From NCBI GenBank assembly GCA_035236585.1, contig CP141127.1, positions 77,109,495-77,173,494 of the forward strand: a stretch of DNA of 64,000 nt, read 5' to 3'. This DNA is from Warburgia ugandensis (taxonomy: Eukaryota > Streptophyta > Magnoliopsida > Canellales > Canellaceae). Made by a program: the position numbers and the translations under genes. Below the pieces are notes generated by a model that was not told where the DNA came from, did not search any database, and was given only the letters and a program-made list of their open reading frames with translations. Shown one piece after another: positions 36,899 to 50,699 of this stretch (position 1 is its first letter; each line of letters begins with the position of its first letter).

Positions 36899-39800
36899 TG
36901 TAACAACCTCAAATTTTGAGTTAATTTTTTGGCAATTATAACATATATTAATTGAAATAAAAACATAAATTGGATTGCTTGGAAATTGAATTCCAAGGAA
37001 GTGATCCCTTTGAAAGCTCAAAATTGGATTGGAAACTGTAAAAGATGAAAACTACGTGTTAAGACAATTCTAATGACACTAATTTTATGCAAAACTATGA
37101 TCAGGGTGAAAAATTCCCAAATTGATTTAGGTGTGTCCAAATTAATAAGGGCACCCTCACTTCATTTAGTTTCTAACGTAGCAAACCAACTTGTAATGTG
37201 TGGAGTCGGGCTCGACACACAATGCGTCAATCCACCACGTGTCATTGCTCCCCCAAATGATGACCTCGAACTCAACAAAATGGGGGGATGCCGGAAAGAA
37301 AGGAGAGAACGGCATCCACCCCCCCCCCCCCCTCCGCTTGCATTTCTCATCAGCATGGCTAACGGACTATCATAGTTAGCCTGCCACCAATGAAACCCCT
37401 AAACCCTCTTCCTCAGTTACTCTCCAACCAATGTAGCAAACCCTTAAAACCATTTCCCAGTTCATCCTTCCCCATAGACAAGGCAATGACGATTGAACTA
37501 GCAAAATGCTAGCCATTGTAGAACTCCTCTCACCCTATTTCCCCCCACCAGCAAGACACAACACCACTGCCGAGGTAAGTCAGCAGCACCCCATCTTCCC
37601 TGTCTCTTCCTCTTCTCTATCTCACTCCCCTCTTTCCTTCCCTTCTCTCTTGGTCTTCCCTTTTCCTCACCCCATTGGTGATGCCCAGAAAGCCTCACAT
37701 CGATAAGGCCATCTCTCCCCCCCCCCGGCCCCCTCTTTTAGTTTCCCAATAACCCTTTTGGGTTCCCTAGGTCGCTCAGCACTAGAGCCACGCCCAAGCA
37801 CTACCACCAATGCATCCTCCTTTCCACCGTCCCTCTCAGTGCTCTCCCTCTCTATCTCACTCCTCTAATTGGCATGGACCTGATAGCGCACTAGCTCGCC
37901 TCTCCTCTCCCTATCATCCCCTTCCTCTAGTGAGTTATGGTAGTGGCTACTCACCCATGTCATCTACTCCTGACTCACCCGATGAGCCAAGTTGACACTA
38001 TGAGCCCCATGACCCCCTCAAAATTTGACTCCTTATTCTACCCAATCTAGGATGGATTTTGCAGATTCAAGATGATCGTTATGATCCTTGCATTGTGAGG
38101 AATAAGATCTATCTATCTGTTTGCTGATCAAGGAATATTGGATTGCAGATCTTAACCAGACTCTTGATCAGACCATATCATTAGATCTGTGTCCCATATG
38201 ATCATCCATCGAGATCTAATCATTGATCTATCTTTGAATAATGGATCTATGACTAATTTTACAAATCCTACCACGATCCAATTTTTTATCTACCTCTAAA
38301 TGGTGAATCTGGACCTATCCCAACTATTCATCACCATCCCAACAGCTTGATATGTGATTGATTTGATCCATCCACCATGATCCGACCATTGATAGGTCAC
38401 TAGAAATTGGATCAATGGTTGATCTGACCGTTTATAGGGATCTAATCTTAGATCGGTCATTGATACATCAAATCCTTGACTGATCCACCCTTAGGAGATG
38501 ATTCAACTTTTAATTAACCATTTAATACTTAGATTTATAATCAATATAAGCTCTCAATTTGATCTAGATGTAGATTTCACTCCAAATGACTTGATATGTG
38601 ATCAGATCCAACCATTCATCTTGATCTAACTGTTTACTAGTGAAACATACTCTTAAATCAATATCTGATTTAAGTACTCCTTCTGATCTAATTGTAGATC
38701 TATCACAAACCCCTAGTATAATGACATATCTAGCCCGATCTTAAGATCTGATCGTTAATTGACCATCCAATGCCAAATCTATTAGATCAGGCACCATATC
38801 TCTTTTTGATTTGTAGTGTTCCACGATTGGAGCTACAAATCAGCATATCTTTACTTTCTCGGTACACTAATCAATGACAGACACACTATTAGCGCCGACC
38901 ATCTATGGAACAATGATGAAGCCTATGAATTGGTCAATCAATAGATCAAACTAAGGGAGATACATATGAGAACTGAGGATAAACTCCATACAAGGTAGGT
39001 TGATTAAGATTTTCTATTTTAAAAAGTCTAATAATTACTATGTCTTTATAAGAATGATTGAATGCAGATGATGATTTACAAAGTATTGGCTTTAACTACT
39101 AAATTATAGAAACCTATGATAACTTTAGAAGTTATCTTGTGACAACTTTTAAATTATCAAATTAGAAATGGAATGAATAATTTAAATAGAAAATGCTACC
39201 GTTATCATAGTTGCAATGCCCAAACAAAAGAATGAAAACTATACTCATTGACTGGAACTTTGTGTGTGTGTGTGTGTGTGTGTGTAGCAGATGAAAATGC
39301 TTAGAGACATGATATATACTAGGATTAGCTATAGATGTGAAATGAACTTAAAATAATTATTTCCCAATTATGACATTAAGACAAATGAGTAACCAAATTG
39401 CCTACCTTGACTTTGAACTTATACTTCAAGTAGACATTATAATACCTTAAACAAGGTTTGATCTTATGCATACTACTGAGAAATAAGGACTTGTATATTG
39501 ATACTATAATATTACAAATGGGTGGCACAATATGAAGTATTAACAAGTATATAAAAAAAAAGGTAAATATTTTAGAGTAGCTCACAAGGTTTTGAACTAT
39601 AGAAAGACCTAAGAAAATATGTTGGAAGATGTCATGCTGGTAACTTAATGACTCAAGAATGACAAAATGATCAGTTCCAAGATAGAAGTAAATTTAACAT
39701 ATTAACTCATAATTTTTATTCAAAATAGATTCTAAGGGAATAATCTTAAGGTCTTCAAATTTAAGAGACATAACAAAAATTGTGTAAACAGTAGCCCTTA

Positions 39801-41310
39801 AATAGGTTCACTTTAACATGATTTGAATGCTATTTGTCGAAATAGAATTAGCTATTGATATGTAGGACTTGAAATGACCATAATCATATAAAATCATTCA
39901 CATTTAAACTTGGAAAGAATATTCTAAATGCTATGGACAAGCAATAGATATTTACAAGCCATGACCTTAAGTTATAACATATGTGTCTTTACTAATAAAG
40001 GCTTTATCACCAGTTTAACTATGGTCCACTTGGCAGTAAGGGCTTTTAAGATATTGTTTAAAGATTTACCTTTTATAATCATTGTGTTGGATTTACACTT
40101 TTGAGAAGTAAAGGAGCATTATCTAATTTATGAATGAAGACTGCATGTTTTGAATGCTTATGAAGATATATTTTATAGCTTGTTGAGAATATGGATTGAA
40201 AATGAACAGATCTAAATGGATTCTCATAAAACTTTGAAATAGCAATTTTATTTTCATGAAATGATTTTAGAGATGCATATGATTTGGGCACAAGCACTCT
40301 ATGGCAATTGTAAGCCCTGATGGTTTCATTGATGCTTTTGGTAGGCAGTATATAAGTGGCTGTAAGTCCTGATGGATACTGATATGTTATTGCATTAGGC
40401 TGATACTCTATGAGCTATTATAAGTCCTGATGGATATGGATTTTATTGAAGTTTTGGGCAAGCACTCTTGGAGTGTCCTAAGTCCAAGTCACTCGGTAGG
40501 TGCTCTACAAGGACTGTAAGACCTAGAGACCTATTGTGTACTATAAGTCCTAAGACCCTATGCTAGGAGTTGTAGTTGGCCACTGACCTCTTAGACGAAA
40601 TTTGATACTAACCCTGTGATGGAGACGATGGGTAGTAGGAGTATCTTCTCCTGAGGAATTGCTCTAAGTGGTAGGCGGGTAGCCCCCATGTGGTTTGATG
40701 AGTTATGGTTCATGCAGGTATCCATGAGCAAAGTAGAGGCCACCGTAGTCGCCAATGAGTGACAATGGGGCTCTGTAAGCATAGGTGTCTAATCTATGTG
40801 ATATTTAGATGGGTCATATCTCTGTAGTTAGACCTCGTCTAGGGTGGCAAGACTCTATGCCATCGTGATTTGAGTGATTAGTTTTCCACAGCATTGTGGG
40901 TGGGCAGGGATTTGTGATTTTGGATTTAGGGCTATGCACCTTGATTCAAATTCATCTATTTTAACTATGCTAGTTTGACATATTTATCTAATTCTTTAGA
41001 CATTGCAAATTATTTGAGATCACCAGTCCTTCCTCATGGATTCTAACCTCACATTTATGAGACCGGTTTTTACATTTATGATTTTAGTTCGATTTGATGT
41101 AGAAAGAACTCTTTGCACTTATGAATTAATTGATCATGTTCTGAAAACCATGAGAAACTTTTGATTTTGCCATATTATAGATTTATCAAATGCTAGTTTG
41201 CTAATAATTGAACTTTGAGCATATAGTATTCTTTTTTACTTCATCAACTAACTTTATCTTTTATCAGTACTTTGGTTTGACACATATACTTAGCTGGTGG
41301 TTTTACGATG
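36899..41310 (+). repeat. 3' LTR, truncated by CACTA sequence
   Basis: It starts TGTAACAACCTCAAATTTTG and is collinear with 25428-29393, with many substitutions and indels over most of the length. The (GT)n equivalent is 39261-39285. The last 334 bp (40977-41310) match 29060-29393 with one mismatch. After 41310 the LTR jumps to CACTA-derived sequence. I did not find the remainder (the match to 29394-32136) downstream. Confidence 0.82.
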
Positions 41311-41338
41311 AAACTGTCTAAATTTGGAGGAAAGGAGA

Positions 41339-41472
<134 letters not shown>

Positions 41473-41829
41473 CTTTTGGAGATGGGGTGGGGTTGGTTTT
41501 GGGATGGATGTGTATTTTGTTTTTTTTTAATTTTCTCTAAGATGGTTTTTTAAATCATCTTCTTTTTCACCTTTTAAGATGATTTTTTATAATTGTCTAA
41601 TTAACTTCTTCCAAAAATTTGTAAAAAGTTTTAGCTCCCTCTAATGACTTCCTCTATTATGATGTTCTTAATGTACCTACATTATACATAACTATAAATA
41701 TATATAGTAAATTGCTATTAAACAATCATGCATACATAAATAAAAATAACATGAGAAATTTTTTTAGATAACTCTTAATTAACTATCCTTTATATACATA
41801 TATCAAATTCTACATTTTAATTTATCCCC

Positions 41830-42207
41830 TCAACATGAATTATTTTCTACCCAAGCACCCTCTTGACCAGTATCACCCCCATAACCTCTCTCATTCTCAC
41901 TAATTATATCAATTAATGAAATTATTTTAGTAACACATGGGTAATCAATTGCAATACCACCTAGGCCGTCTTCATCATAAAAATGCCTTGCTGAGGCTAG
42001 CAAAATAGTTGACCATCTCGTTTCACCCTCATATTGTACATAAAATAATTGTTTTACATGAGATGCACAAATAAATTGATCTATTTTAGAATGGATCTTA
42101 TTGAGGTTAACTAATGTCAATTCAATGACATCTGTTTTGATATTATCTTTGTTGTGTTCCAACCAATTACACTTAAACACAGCCACATTTCTACTAGTAT
42201 AATTCAA
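41830..42207 (-). pseudogene. CACTA-associated DUF4216 domain remnant
   Basis: A 125-residue open frame carries NVAVFKCNWLEHNKDNIKTD, then ELTLVNLNKIHSKIDQFICA, then SHVKQLFYVQYEGETRWSTI. This is the recognisable core of DUF4216, a domain of unknown biochemical role found in plant CACTA transposon proteins. The right side (C-terminal to WSTI) keeps an acidic tail. The frame is open but lacks the transposase upstream, so I treat it as a fragment. A truncated near-identical copy lies at 30410-30672, and a more diverged one at about 29578-29800. Confidence 0.75.
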
Positions 42208-44149
42208 AACATGATAATTGGGTTGTTGTCCTTTGAACTAAAAAAGAAAGTAGAAATGGCAACTTAGGTTAACCTGCTATTCTATTGCTCTCTTGAGTTA
42301 TCAAGATCTTTTATGTGAAAGTGAAAACCTTTGATGGCATATCTAACATATTTTATTACTTATGATCAAGGTCTAGTTGCCATCCAGCCCAATGATTCAC
42401 TTAGAACATCTTATAGATTGAACTTGTGTATATTAAGGGGGATGATTGCTAAAATCTAATAAATTAGTAAAATATGCATAATATGTAAATGAAGTGTTAA
42501 CTTATTTTACTTTCTAACAAAGCCAAGTACCCTTACTACACCCACTTCAATTTTCTAATAGCTCTTTAGTACATTGCTTCCAGGAACTCCATGTGCTCAC
42601 CACAATGAAGAGATGGAAACCAATGTATTATCCTTTGCATATAAAATGGAGGAAAATGTGAAAAGCTACATAAGAGAGAATCAACTTACTCTATGTATGC
42701 ATAAGCTTCATCAACATTATTTGACAAGATAGAACTCCTTATTCTTCACCTCCTATTTATAGATTTTTAGAGAGTAAGCCCTAAGGAATGGAGGGTGAAG
42801 ATTGTGCTTGAATGGATGGTACATATTGGGGTGGAGAGTGGGGGGCATGGAACTTAAAAATGAAAGATGTTGGGCTTGCAATGGAGTGTGGAAAATAAGG
42901 ATGGTTAGGATAGAAAGATAAAGATGGAAGGAAGGAGATATGAGTGGATAGGAAGGAGGATAGGTTAGGATGGAAAGAGATAGAAAGGAGAGGGACAAAA
43001 TCAAGGAAAATAAGTGGAAATGGAAACACATAAGGAGGAGGCATGTAACTCATTGGGTATGTAGTAGAAGTTTAGAGAGTCTTAGATGAATTTGGACCAT
43101 TAGATAAGAATGAATGGTGAAGATCTTTACTCCTTAGAGTTTTTTCTTGAATTTTCATGGAGTAGATGGTGGCTAAGGTTTGTGGCTTTTCTTTGCTTCA
43201 TTCTTAGCCTTTGGATTATATTTACCCTAGTTTGAGTAGATAAGTTCAGTTTGAGTGTTCTTATTTAAAAAGATCTTCTTTAAGAGCTCTTTTTCTCTTC
43301 ATCATTAGATTAGAATGCCTTACAGTGGATGACCTAAATTCCAACGAGATGTTATTATCTAATATTGATTTTTCCTTCTTTTTCTCCCATCTAACCATAA
43401 TTTTAGGCTTCAAGAAAGGTAGGACTCCCCCTTTGAAAAACGCTTTTTTCCTCTTAAAATAGATGGGCAACCCACTAAAAAAATCTCCACTAATGGCCAT
43501 TAGTCTGGTCTTCATCATAGTCTATTTTCCTATTGGTCTATCTTTATTTGAGTAAGTATTCATTAGTTGCTTAAGATATGCTTCAACAATGATAGATCCT
43601 AACCTTTATGTGGTTGAAAAGTAAGGAGATTTTTAACCATAGATTTCCTGTAAATTTTCTCTCTCTTCTTATCCTTATCTTTCTCCACCTTTCTTCTTTT
43701 ATTTTCTCATATAAAAACATGGAATTTAGTGTGACTCAACCCCCTTACATGGAAAAAATCATGTGACTTCTTAAATGGTTCCCAATTGTGGTTGAGAGAG
43801 AGAGATGTCTTCATGCAGGCCCTATTCTTTTATCTTGTTTTACTTCAAAAACATCTCATTGTATGTGATTCTGATGTAACACCCTATTTTGAATGAACAA
43901 GACTCAGTCTTTCTCTTAAGGTTTCTAACTACTCTAACTTTGATAATGATATCCAATTTTTATTTTGAACTCTCAAACATCATGTTTGGCATGCGAAGTC
44001 CATGATGTAGCTAGGAAAATAGTCTTTCTCCTTTAGGATTAAAATTATCAAAATACCCTTTCTCTCATTTGTATCTTGGACCTATAAAATATAGAATTAA
44101 CCCTAATTAATTATGCTTAAGTTATTCTAGGGCTACAACCTGCTACATA

Positions 44150-44214
<65 letters not shown>

Positions 44215-44427
44215 TAGGCTTAAGTTAGAAGATGTTCAACCTCCCCTGAGCTTTTCTAGCTCCAAATGTCCACTTAGAATTGACTTAAGCCCTTGGACTT
44301 CTTCCACATGAGACATCTCTCACTCTTAGATGATACATAATCATTATTTCTTAATATCACAGATTATTCACTCACAATTTGGACAAAAAAATTATGAGTA
44401 AAAAGATGTGCTAAATCCAAGATATTA
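42208..44427 (-). other. CACTA interior, no recognisable gene
   Basis: AT-rich DNA where the transposase body would be expected. A G/A-rich stretch (42780-43000) produces opposite-strand S/P-rich frames that are artefacts. An 85-residue minus frame at 43261-43518 was not recognised. A (GT)n run lies at 44153-44212. A TGTAACACCC at 43873 and ATTACA near 44426 could be ends of a small LTR, but no target duplication was seen. Confidence 0.4.
44153..44212 (+). repeat. (GT)n microsatellite, 60 bp
   Basis: A perfect dinucleotide run. Confidence 0.97.
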
Positions 44428-44680
44428 CACCCTTGAGGTAGTTCTTCTCAATGCCAAATCTAGAAGTGATAACTTCCATCGACTCCATTGAAGTACAAAT
44501 ATTCTCTCAACTCATCTACAGTTGCCTTTATAATTTTTTCGCATCTCAAGCATGGACAATGCATGCAATTATAATTACCCCTTCCCTAAGTGAAAACTCT
44601 ATGAACTTTTCTATTCCCTTTGCATATTCTCTTGATAATCTTATTGCAATCATTCAAGCATATTTGTCCATTTTAACCAT
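44428..44680 (-). pseudogene. CACTA transposase-associated domain remnant
   Basis: Minus-strand frames starting at 44680 read MDKYA, then LSREYAKGIEKFIEFSLREG, then (after a shift) HCPCLRCEKIIKATVDELRE and YLYFNGVDGSYHF, then IWH followed by EELP. This is the small N-terminal domain of CACTA transposases: an RLS-EY-G-FL-FA start, a CPC-C pair and a final W-HGE motif. One frameshift and at least two stops are present. The opposite-strand 116-residue frame at 44451-44801 is a shadow. Confidence 0.72.
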
Positions 44681-45229
44681 CTTGTTGCACAAGCACTACT
44701 GCTTCTTATATATACTAATACTAGGTGTGAAAAAAAGAAGCTCAGTAGCTTTTAGACCTAAAAAGAATAAACTCTTGCTTAGGAATTTTAGCAAACTCTA
44801 ATGTGTGAAGAAAACATTGGAATAAGCGAACTTTAAGAAAGGAATTTTCTAGCTATAATCATGCAACTAAAACATGGGACAAGGAATGAAGACTTGCCCA
44901 ACCTATGGTGAGCTAAATGTTGTGAGGAAGAACTTTCCAAGTTGAGTGACAATTCTTGATTCCTAAAAAATGTTCAAAAGTATGTCCGATGAATCTCTAG
45001 AGATCATATGAAATTAAGATAACGAGGGAAATGTTGGCCAAGAAAGACAATTTTGAAGGCAAATTGTATGTTCAATCTACTCTATTCTAAAAAGGAGTGG
45101 GCAGGCTTTTGAGGTGCACTCAACTTTCTTTGGTTATGCCAGCTCAAATATCCGAATGGATCACATTCTAAAAAAATGAGCTTCAAGCTATGCAATCTGA
45201 TGCAACTAGATGAAGACAAACAAATGGGA

Positions 45230-45700
45230 GGTTTTTTCTTAATTAGGTTTCATAAGATAATTTTTCCTAACCCTTTTCTTAATTAGGTTTCTTCAAAATG
45301 ATTTTTCTAATTGTCTTCTTAATCAAGCTCTTTTAAGCTATTTTTTCTAACCTCTTCTTAATTAGTCTTTTTAAGAGGGTTTTTTCAAACCATCTTCTTA
45401 ATCGGGTTTTGTTAAGATAGTTTTTTCTAGAGCATCTTATTGATCAAGTTTTTTAATTTTCTTCTTAGTTAGATTTTTAAGATGATTTTTTAATCATCTT
45501 CTTAATTAAGTTTTTTAAGATGATTTTCTATTTATCCTTTCCATGAAAAACTTTAAAAACTTTAATTATCTTTAATGATTTTTTAAGATAGTGTTTGAAA
45601 AACCATCTTATTAAATTATATTGTATAAGACAAATTTTTTATAACCGTCTTAGAATTAATTAACTAATATGATGTTTGCTTAATAGCCATCTTCTTTTTA
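45230..45700. repeat. CACTA subterminal repeat array
   Basis: About ten variants of AAGATGATTTTTTAATCATC and CTTCTTAATTAGGTTTTTTA occur in both orientations over roughly 470 bp. Such arrays bind the accessory protein in plant CACTA elements and define the terminal regions. Confidence 0.65.
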
Positions 45701-45730
45701 CCCTCTTAGAATACACCAATTTTAGTCGTG

Positions 45731-46344
45731 ACAATTGAGTAAGATTCAAGCAAATCTTCAAGTAATTATCTCTAGGCATATTGTTTCAATTCTTTCAATC
45801 TTTTGTATTCAGAATGCACTTTCTTTCCATCTTTTAGTATTTTTTTGAACTTCTAAGAGAGAGTTCTTTTCTTCAAGACTTCTTCTATTAAGTGAGTGGT
45901 TTCTCTCTTATTATTGGAAGTGTAACTCTAAGGGATGTAAAAGGTAGTACTAGTACAAGTGCACTTTTCCCTTATTTGTGACCAACACAATGTCAACTGG
46001 TATGGAGATTTTGTAAAGAAGGTAGATCTTCTACATATGCTCTTAAACCTGATTGCCAATAATATTTCAACTAGTAATCATGTAGATATTAATAGAACTA
46101 AAAATAAATATTATTTTGAGAGAATGGAAATAGGTGCCTAAGTTGGTTGGTCGAACCACTATAGGTCCTTGTGGGTTTTCTTACTTTTTGTTGTGTTGAT
46201 TATGTCAAAACTTGTTTGCAAACTTAATTGCTTCATTTTTAAATGATCTAGTTTGCACTACACATGTTTGATGAAATACATGTGATGAACTTTGTATGCA
46301 AAGTTAACTCAATCTCTTCCAAAAGTTGGTGCACATTTTTAAGT
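45731..46344. other. Intergenic, nothing recognised
   Basis: AT-rich sequence without a convincing frame. A 60-residue frame at 45959-46141 has no recognisable features. Confidence 0.5.
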
Positions 46345-46627
46345 GTTTTGTCCTTTTTCGAAGATCAAAACCATTCATGTGAATCAGCCTGGACCAAATG
46401 ACCTAGGTGCCAAAATTAGATCTTTATCATACATTTAAGGCCTTCTCTCTTGGGCCATTTGATAATTTAAAAGGGACAATCTAAAGTCATGTCCAGGCCA
46501 AATCATTTATTTATAATAACAAGTGGCCCAAGAAAGAAGGCCTTAGATTTATGTGCGAGATCTGATTTTTGGTGGCTAGACATCTAATCCAAGCTGAATC
46601 ACATGAATGGTTTGGATCCTTGAAAAC
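46345..46627. mobile_element. Foldback (MITE-like) element
   Basis: Two imperfect inverted arms of roughly 100 bp (about 46360-46460 and 46515-46625) pair through AACCATTCATGTGAATCAGC, then TAAGGCCTTCTCTCTTGGGC and their reverse complements. They surround a loop of about 50 bp. The size and structure fit a non-autonomous DNA transposon. Terminal duplications were not resolved. A perfect 12-bp palindrome AGGCGCGCGCCT follows at 46631-46642. Confidence 0.75.
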
Positions 46628-49600
46628 ATTAGGCGCGCGCCTCACTTTTCTTTATGCCTAGCTTGTAGTACCACTTTGGTCTCGAGACTATTATATAACT
46701 TCTCTTTGCCAATTGTGTATCCATGATCTATTTGGTGGGGACTTTTGTGAAGGGTTAAGGTCTACCATGAAACCTTATGACTGCAAAATAACACGTAGAG
46801 GTCATTATTTGGTGACCATGTAAAAGATAAAAGATAGATGGTTACTGGCATCATGCCTTTGATAATTTAGTGGGCTAATTATAGGAATGTCATCAGCTCA
46901 AAACCATATCATTTAGATGAATCCAGTTGTCAAGTCAATATCTTGCTAATGGATGTTGAATACAAAAGGCATTTTGGAATAGGTCTATTAAGATTACACT
47001 AATGAGACATTTGAATTTGTCACCTGTCCGACGTGATTGTAGAATCGCACTAGGATCCTAAGCACAGTCACCTCAATATTTACAATACGGTGAACAGCAA
47101 TAAGCAAAAACGGGCATTCACACATGCTTAAGGATGAAATTGATGGGCTTTATCTTGGAGATAATGTTATCATTCTCATTTAGTCAATAGTCAGCGACTT
47201 TGAAAATTGCACCTTAACAGAAAATCAAAGTTGGCCCTACACATGGTAGTAAAGCATTTGTGAGGTTCTGGGTGTAGTGTTTGAGAGGAGAGTCAAAGTG
47301 AGTAAGAAACTGAAACTAAATGAACCAAGTTCAGAGGGAAAGTATATGGTTAGAGTCGGGTTTTGGGTCTAGGGAAAGAAATGGAGTGAGTCACAATGGC
47401 TATGGTTATGTCAGTCCATGGATAGAATTACTTGCAAATGTGGTTGAAGACAAAAACCTAAATGTTCTTGAGTCAAACAAGTGATAGCAGGCACAGTAGG
47501 TGTGTGAGTCAAGGTGTGTCTGTGAGGGTAATGAGTTGGCCACAGAAATGAATGGGGTGAAAGGGAGGCATATATGTATCATTCTCATGTAACTTGATTT
47601 TGCTAATGAAGAAAGACCTGTTCAACAAAAAGAAAGGAAAAAAAATGAAGGCATTCGTGAGGCAGGTCCCGTCATGGAAGTGATGTGACCTCGAAATTCA
47701 ACTTTATATAATTGTTTAAGTCATCTTCTCAACAAACTTGGTAGTGGATGGATAAAGAGTGGGCAACAGATCGAACCGTCCTCATAAGTCACTTAACAAC
47801 AGCCTAAGTACGTGAGACAATTTGATTAGCTCTCTCTCTCTCTCTCAACTGAAATTAGAGAATGAGAAGTAGAGACACATTCATAACCTCTCTGGCTTCT
47901 TTTGGGTTCTTTTTCACTGGAGTGCTCAAAAAACACAATCGCCAGTTTTCAAATTAATTTAATGAACCCTCAAAAGATCAATTGTTATGCTTAGAAGTGT
48001 ATTTAGAGTTCTCCACATGCAAAGGCACGTGCATTTCACTATTCTATCAAAGACCCTAGAGAGCGCAGTGCAAAGCTCAACCACCACCGGTAGAATAATC
48101 GAAAATAAGAAATTCATCCAAACTTCGCGTAGTTATCCTACCGGATGCTTCCTTCTTGAATCTTCATTTTTCCTCCATAATCAAATGTGTTATCCTTCTG
48201 ACAAGAATCAGAATGAGCAGTACGACTATGAGTGGCCCTTTATATCAATTACAATTTGTTTGATGGTCTCTATTAATCGGATATCAAAGCACTTAATATG
48301 TGAGGGGTTTGCATAGGCTTGAGATACAAATTGGACGGCGGGCTTCAATGAAGTAAGCATCGTCTAACAAGCCAGGGAAATTTGGCCTGGGGCCCCTCCA
48401 TTGCAAGGCTATAAGTTAATGGGTTTGATTATTAGGAAAACTGGTGATAGTTACATTTCCAGCCTCTCGTATAGCAGCCCCAATTATGCCTGCTAATTGG
48501 ATCCTCAATTAGAATCGAAGACGCAACAAACTAACCAATAAGGACATGTTTTAAGTGGAGAAGATATAGCATGGAAGATGTAAGGAGAAGAATCTTAGGT
48601 TAGGTAGGTTCGTTTGGCGTATAAGCTAAGATAGAAAAGTGTGACATTTCTTAGAAATACGTTTACCACGTATCATGTCCTGTCCGATTGCTTGATTTTC
48701 GGATGTCATCACTCCTTTCTCTTACTTTCTTGTCTCAATATTACAGGCTTCTATTGTAATGTTTATTAGTTATCGACCATTTCAATGTAGTGTATGTACA
48801 GCTACTACCAGCTTAGTACCTCACTATATTCCTCATTACCCTGCTTTCTTTAACTGCTTACATAGGTGATAGCTTATGTCAAACGAGGTCTGAGATGGAC
48901 TAATTATAGTTCTAAAATCTGAGGTTGGTTAGCCGAAACCTCGGTCGAAGTTAGAGAATCAAACAGTACGGGACCAAATCTGGACGAACTGACTTGCTGG
49001 TGGTCCTTGGGCGTAGTGCATGGCAGTTTATGATATTGAGGAATTTGAGAAGATATTAGGTTTATAGGAGAAAATCATTTGAGTAGGACATGCGAATGCA
49101 ACGAGAAATTTCCACAATTTGCAAGGAGGCCTCGCCTGTCAAATTCATCCAAACTGGCAATTTGATATAAACCAATCGATCTCAATGAACTCGAATGTGT
49201 TACTATTAAATGTGAACCGCTGTCTGTATAAGTCCTGGACTGTCCACATTCAACGGCCAAAATCATATATAATTGGACGTCAAGATCGTCTGATTGGCAA
49301 CATCAGATGGATCGTGCAGATTATTATTGATCAGGCCTATTCTGTGAAACCGTCCCTTCGACGGTGGGGTAATCGTCCTTCTGTCATATCATTGTTTTAT
49401 TCCATTACGAAGATTGTTTCAACTTGAATAAATATCAAGGTTGTTGTATTTCATTAAGTTACTATATTGCAGATCAGATATCTTGGTTTGCGTGCTAGTC
49501 CGATCTGCTGGATATGTGTTGGGATTTTTTATTTTTTTTGTAGGATATTATGATCACACAGATCGCAGATGAGAAAACCCAATCCGTATCCTATCTGGGG

Positions 49601-50605
49601 GCAGATCATGGATGCGGATAGGCTAGATACTAAATTTCAAGAGTTAAAATCTTAGAGCTCAAGTTATATGAGTTGAAAATAAGAGCCCCTATGTTTTTTT
49701 ATAGAGAAATAAAATTAGTGTGTAGGATCATCTAAATGCAATGATTTTATGGGTCACTTATTTGAAGATGCTGAACAAGATTAACGTTACTTTCTAATGA
49801 AGTTAGCATTTGACGGATCACACTCATCTGATTCAGTTTAATCCGCAGATTGAATTTATCCGATCCGTATCCACGTATTTTAAACGAACACATGGATATC
49901 CGCTGCCTTTTATGCATTTTGCTGGATCTAGTAATAGAGTATTGCAATGCAAAGCAGCCAGTCTAGATGAAGTACGATGAGAGTGGCTACTCTCTCTCTC
50001 TGGTATGCAGTGCTTTCATAGGTAGCAAGAAGCCCAAGTGGTAGAAAGAAAAATAAGACAAGGACTCATGTATTTTGCACTTTTCATGGTTCAATTTGAT
50101 CGAACTTCACTCGGATACTAAATTTCACGTCTTTTAAATGTATTTAGGCCTTTATTTCTCAATATCTTTTATTTATAAAATGGAGGGATTTGTTGAATGA
50201 GGATTTTTCTATTACCATTACATAAAATGGAAGACGTCAGAAAGAAAGCCCTGGATGTATTTGAAAAACAAGTGACATTTGGTACCTACCAGATCTGGGT
50301 GCAGCCAAAATGAGATGAAAATTTTGGATCCATTAAAAAAAATGTAGCTTCTTGCGTATTTTTTCTTTAGCCACTCGTGCTTCCCACCGAATACTCTCTC
50401 TCGCTGCCCTTTGTGGTTGAAATGGTTAGGAAAATTTTTATTCTTGCACATTACACCAGAGGATGACTTTCTCGCGTTCCATCCTCTACATGTGGTAACT
50501 ACATTATTTAGAAACAATATCTATAGGAGGTACAAACCCCACCTAATCCTCTTTATTTATATTCATAGGACATGAGGTATATACTCATGTTAAACTAGAC
50601 ACATA
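46628..50605. other. Low-copy intergenic DNA, no supported gene
   Basis: This stretch looks less repetitive than the rest and has a slightly higher GC content. Frames at 47406-47588(-), 47987-48316(+), 49119-49427(+), 49747-49947(-) and 50218-50517(-) are 60-109 residues long. They lack motifs I recognise and have no visible splice partners. Short CT runs occur at about 47830-47846 and 49991-50002. Segments around 49480-49620 and 49810-49910 share GATCCGTATCC-type phrases in both orientations, which may mark another old transposon. Confidence 0.45.

Positions 50606-50652
<47 letters not shown>
50606..50652 (+). repeat. (ATT)n microsatellite at a LINE 3' end
   Basis: A perfect trinucleotide run adjoining the 3' end of the LINE at 50653. 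On the LINE strand it is (AAT)n, equivalent to the short-repeat tails of the other copies. Confidence 0.95.
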
Positions 50653-50653
<1 letters not shown>

Positions 50654-50699
50654 GACCTTATTCCAATTGGGGGGCGGCCACATGAATCTTATTCCTCCA

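Noticed and set aside
43873..44426. Possible small LTR (TGTAACACCC...ATTACA)
   Set aside because: Ends are suggestive, but flanks (TTCTGA and CCCTTG) give no target duplication, and the right end overlaps the CACTA domain.
44451..44801. 116-residue plus frame
   Set aside because: It is opposite to the CACTA transposase-associated domain, whose motifs are on the minus strand.
49119..49427. 102-residue frame in low-copy DNA
   Set aside because: No recognisable motif, no neighbouring exons and stops in all adjoining phases. Kept only as part of the unassigned region.
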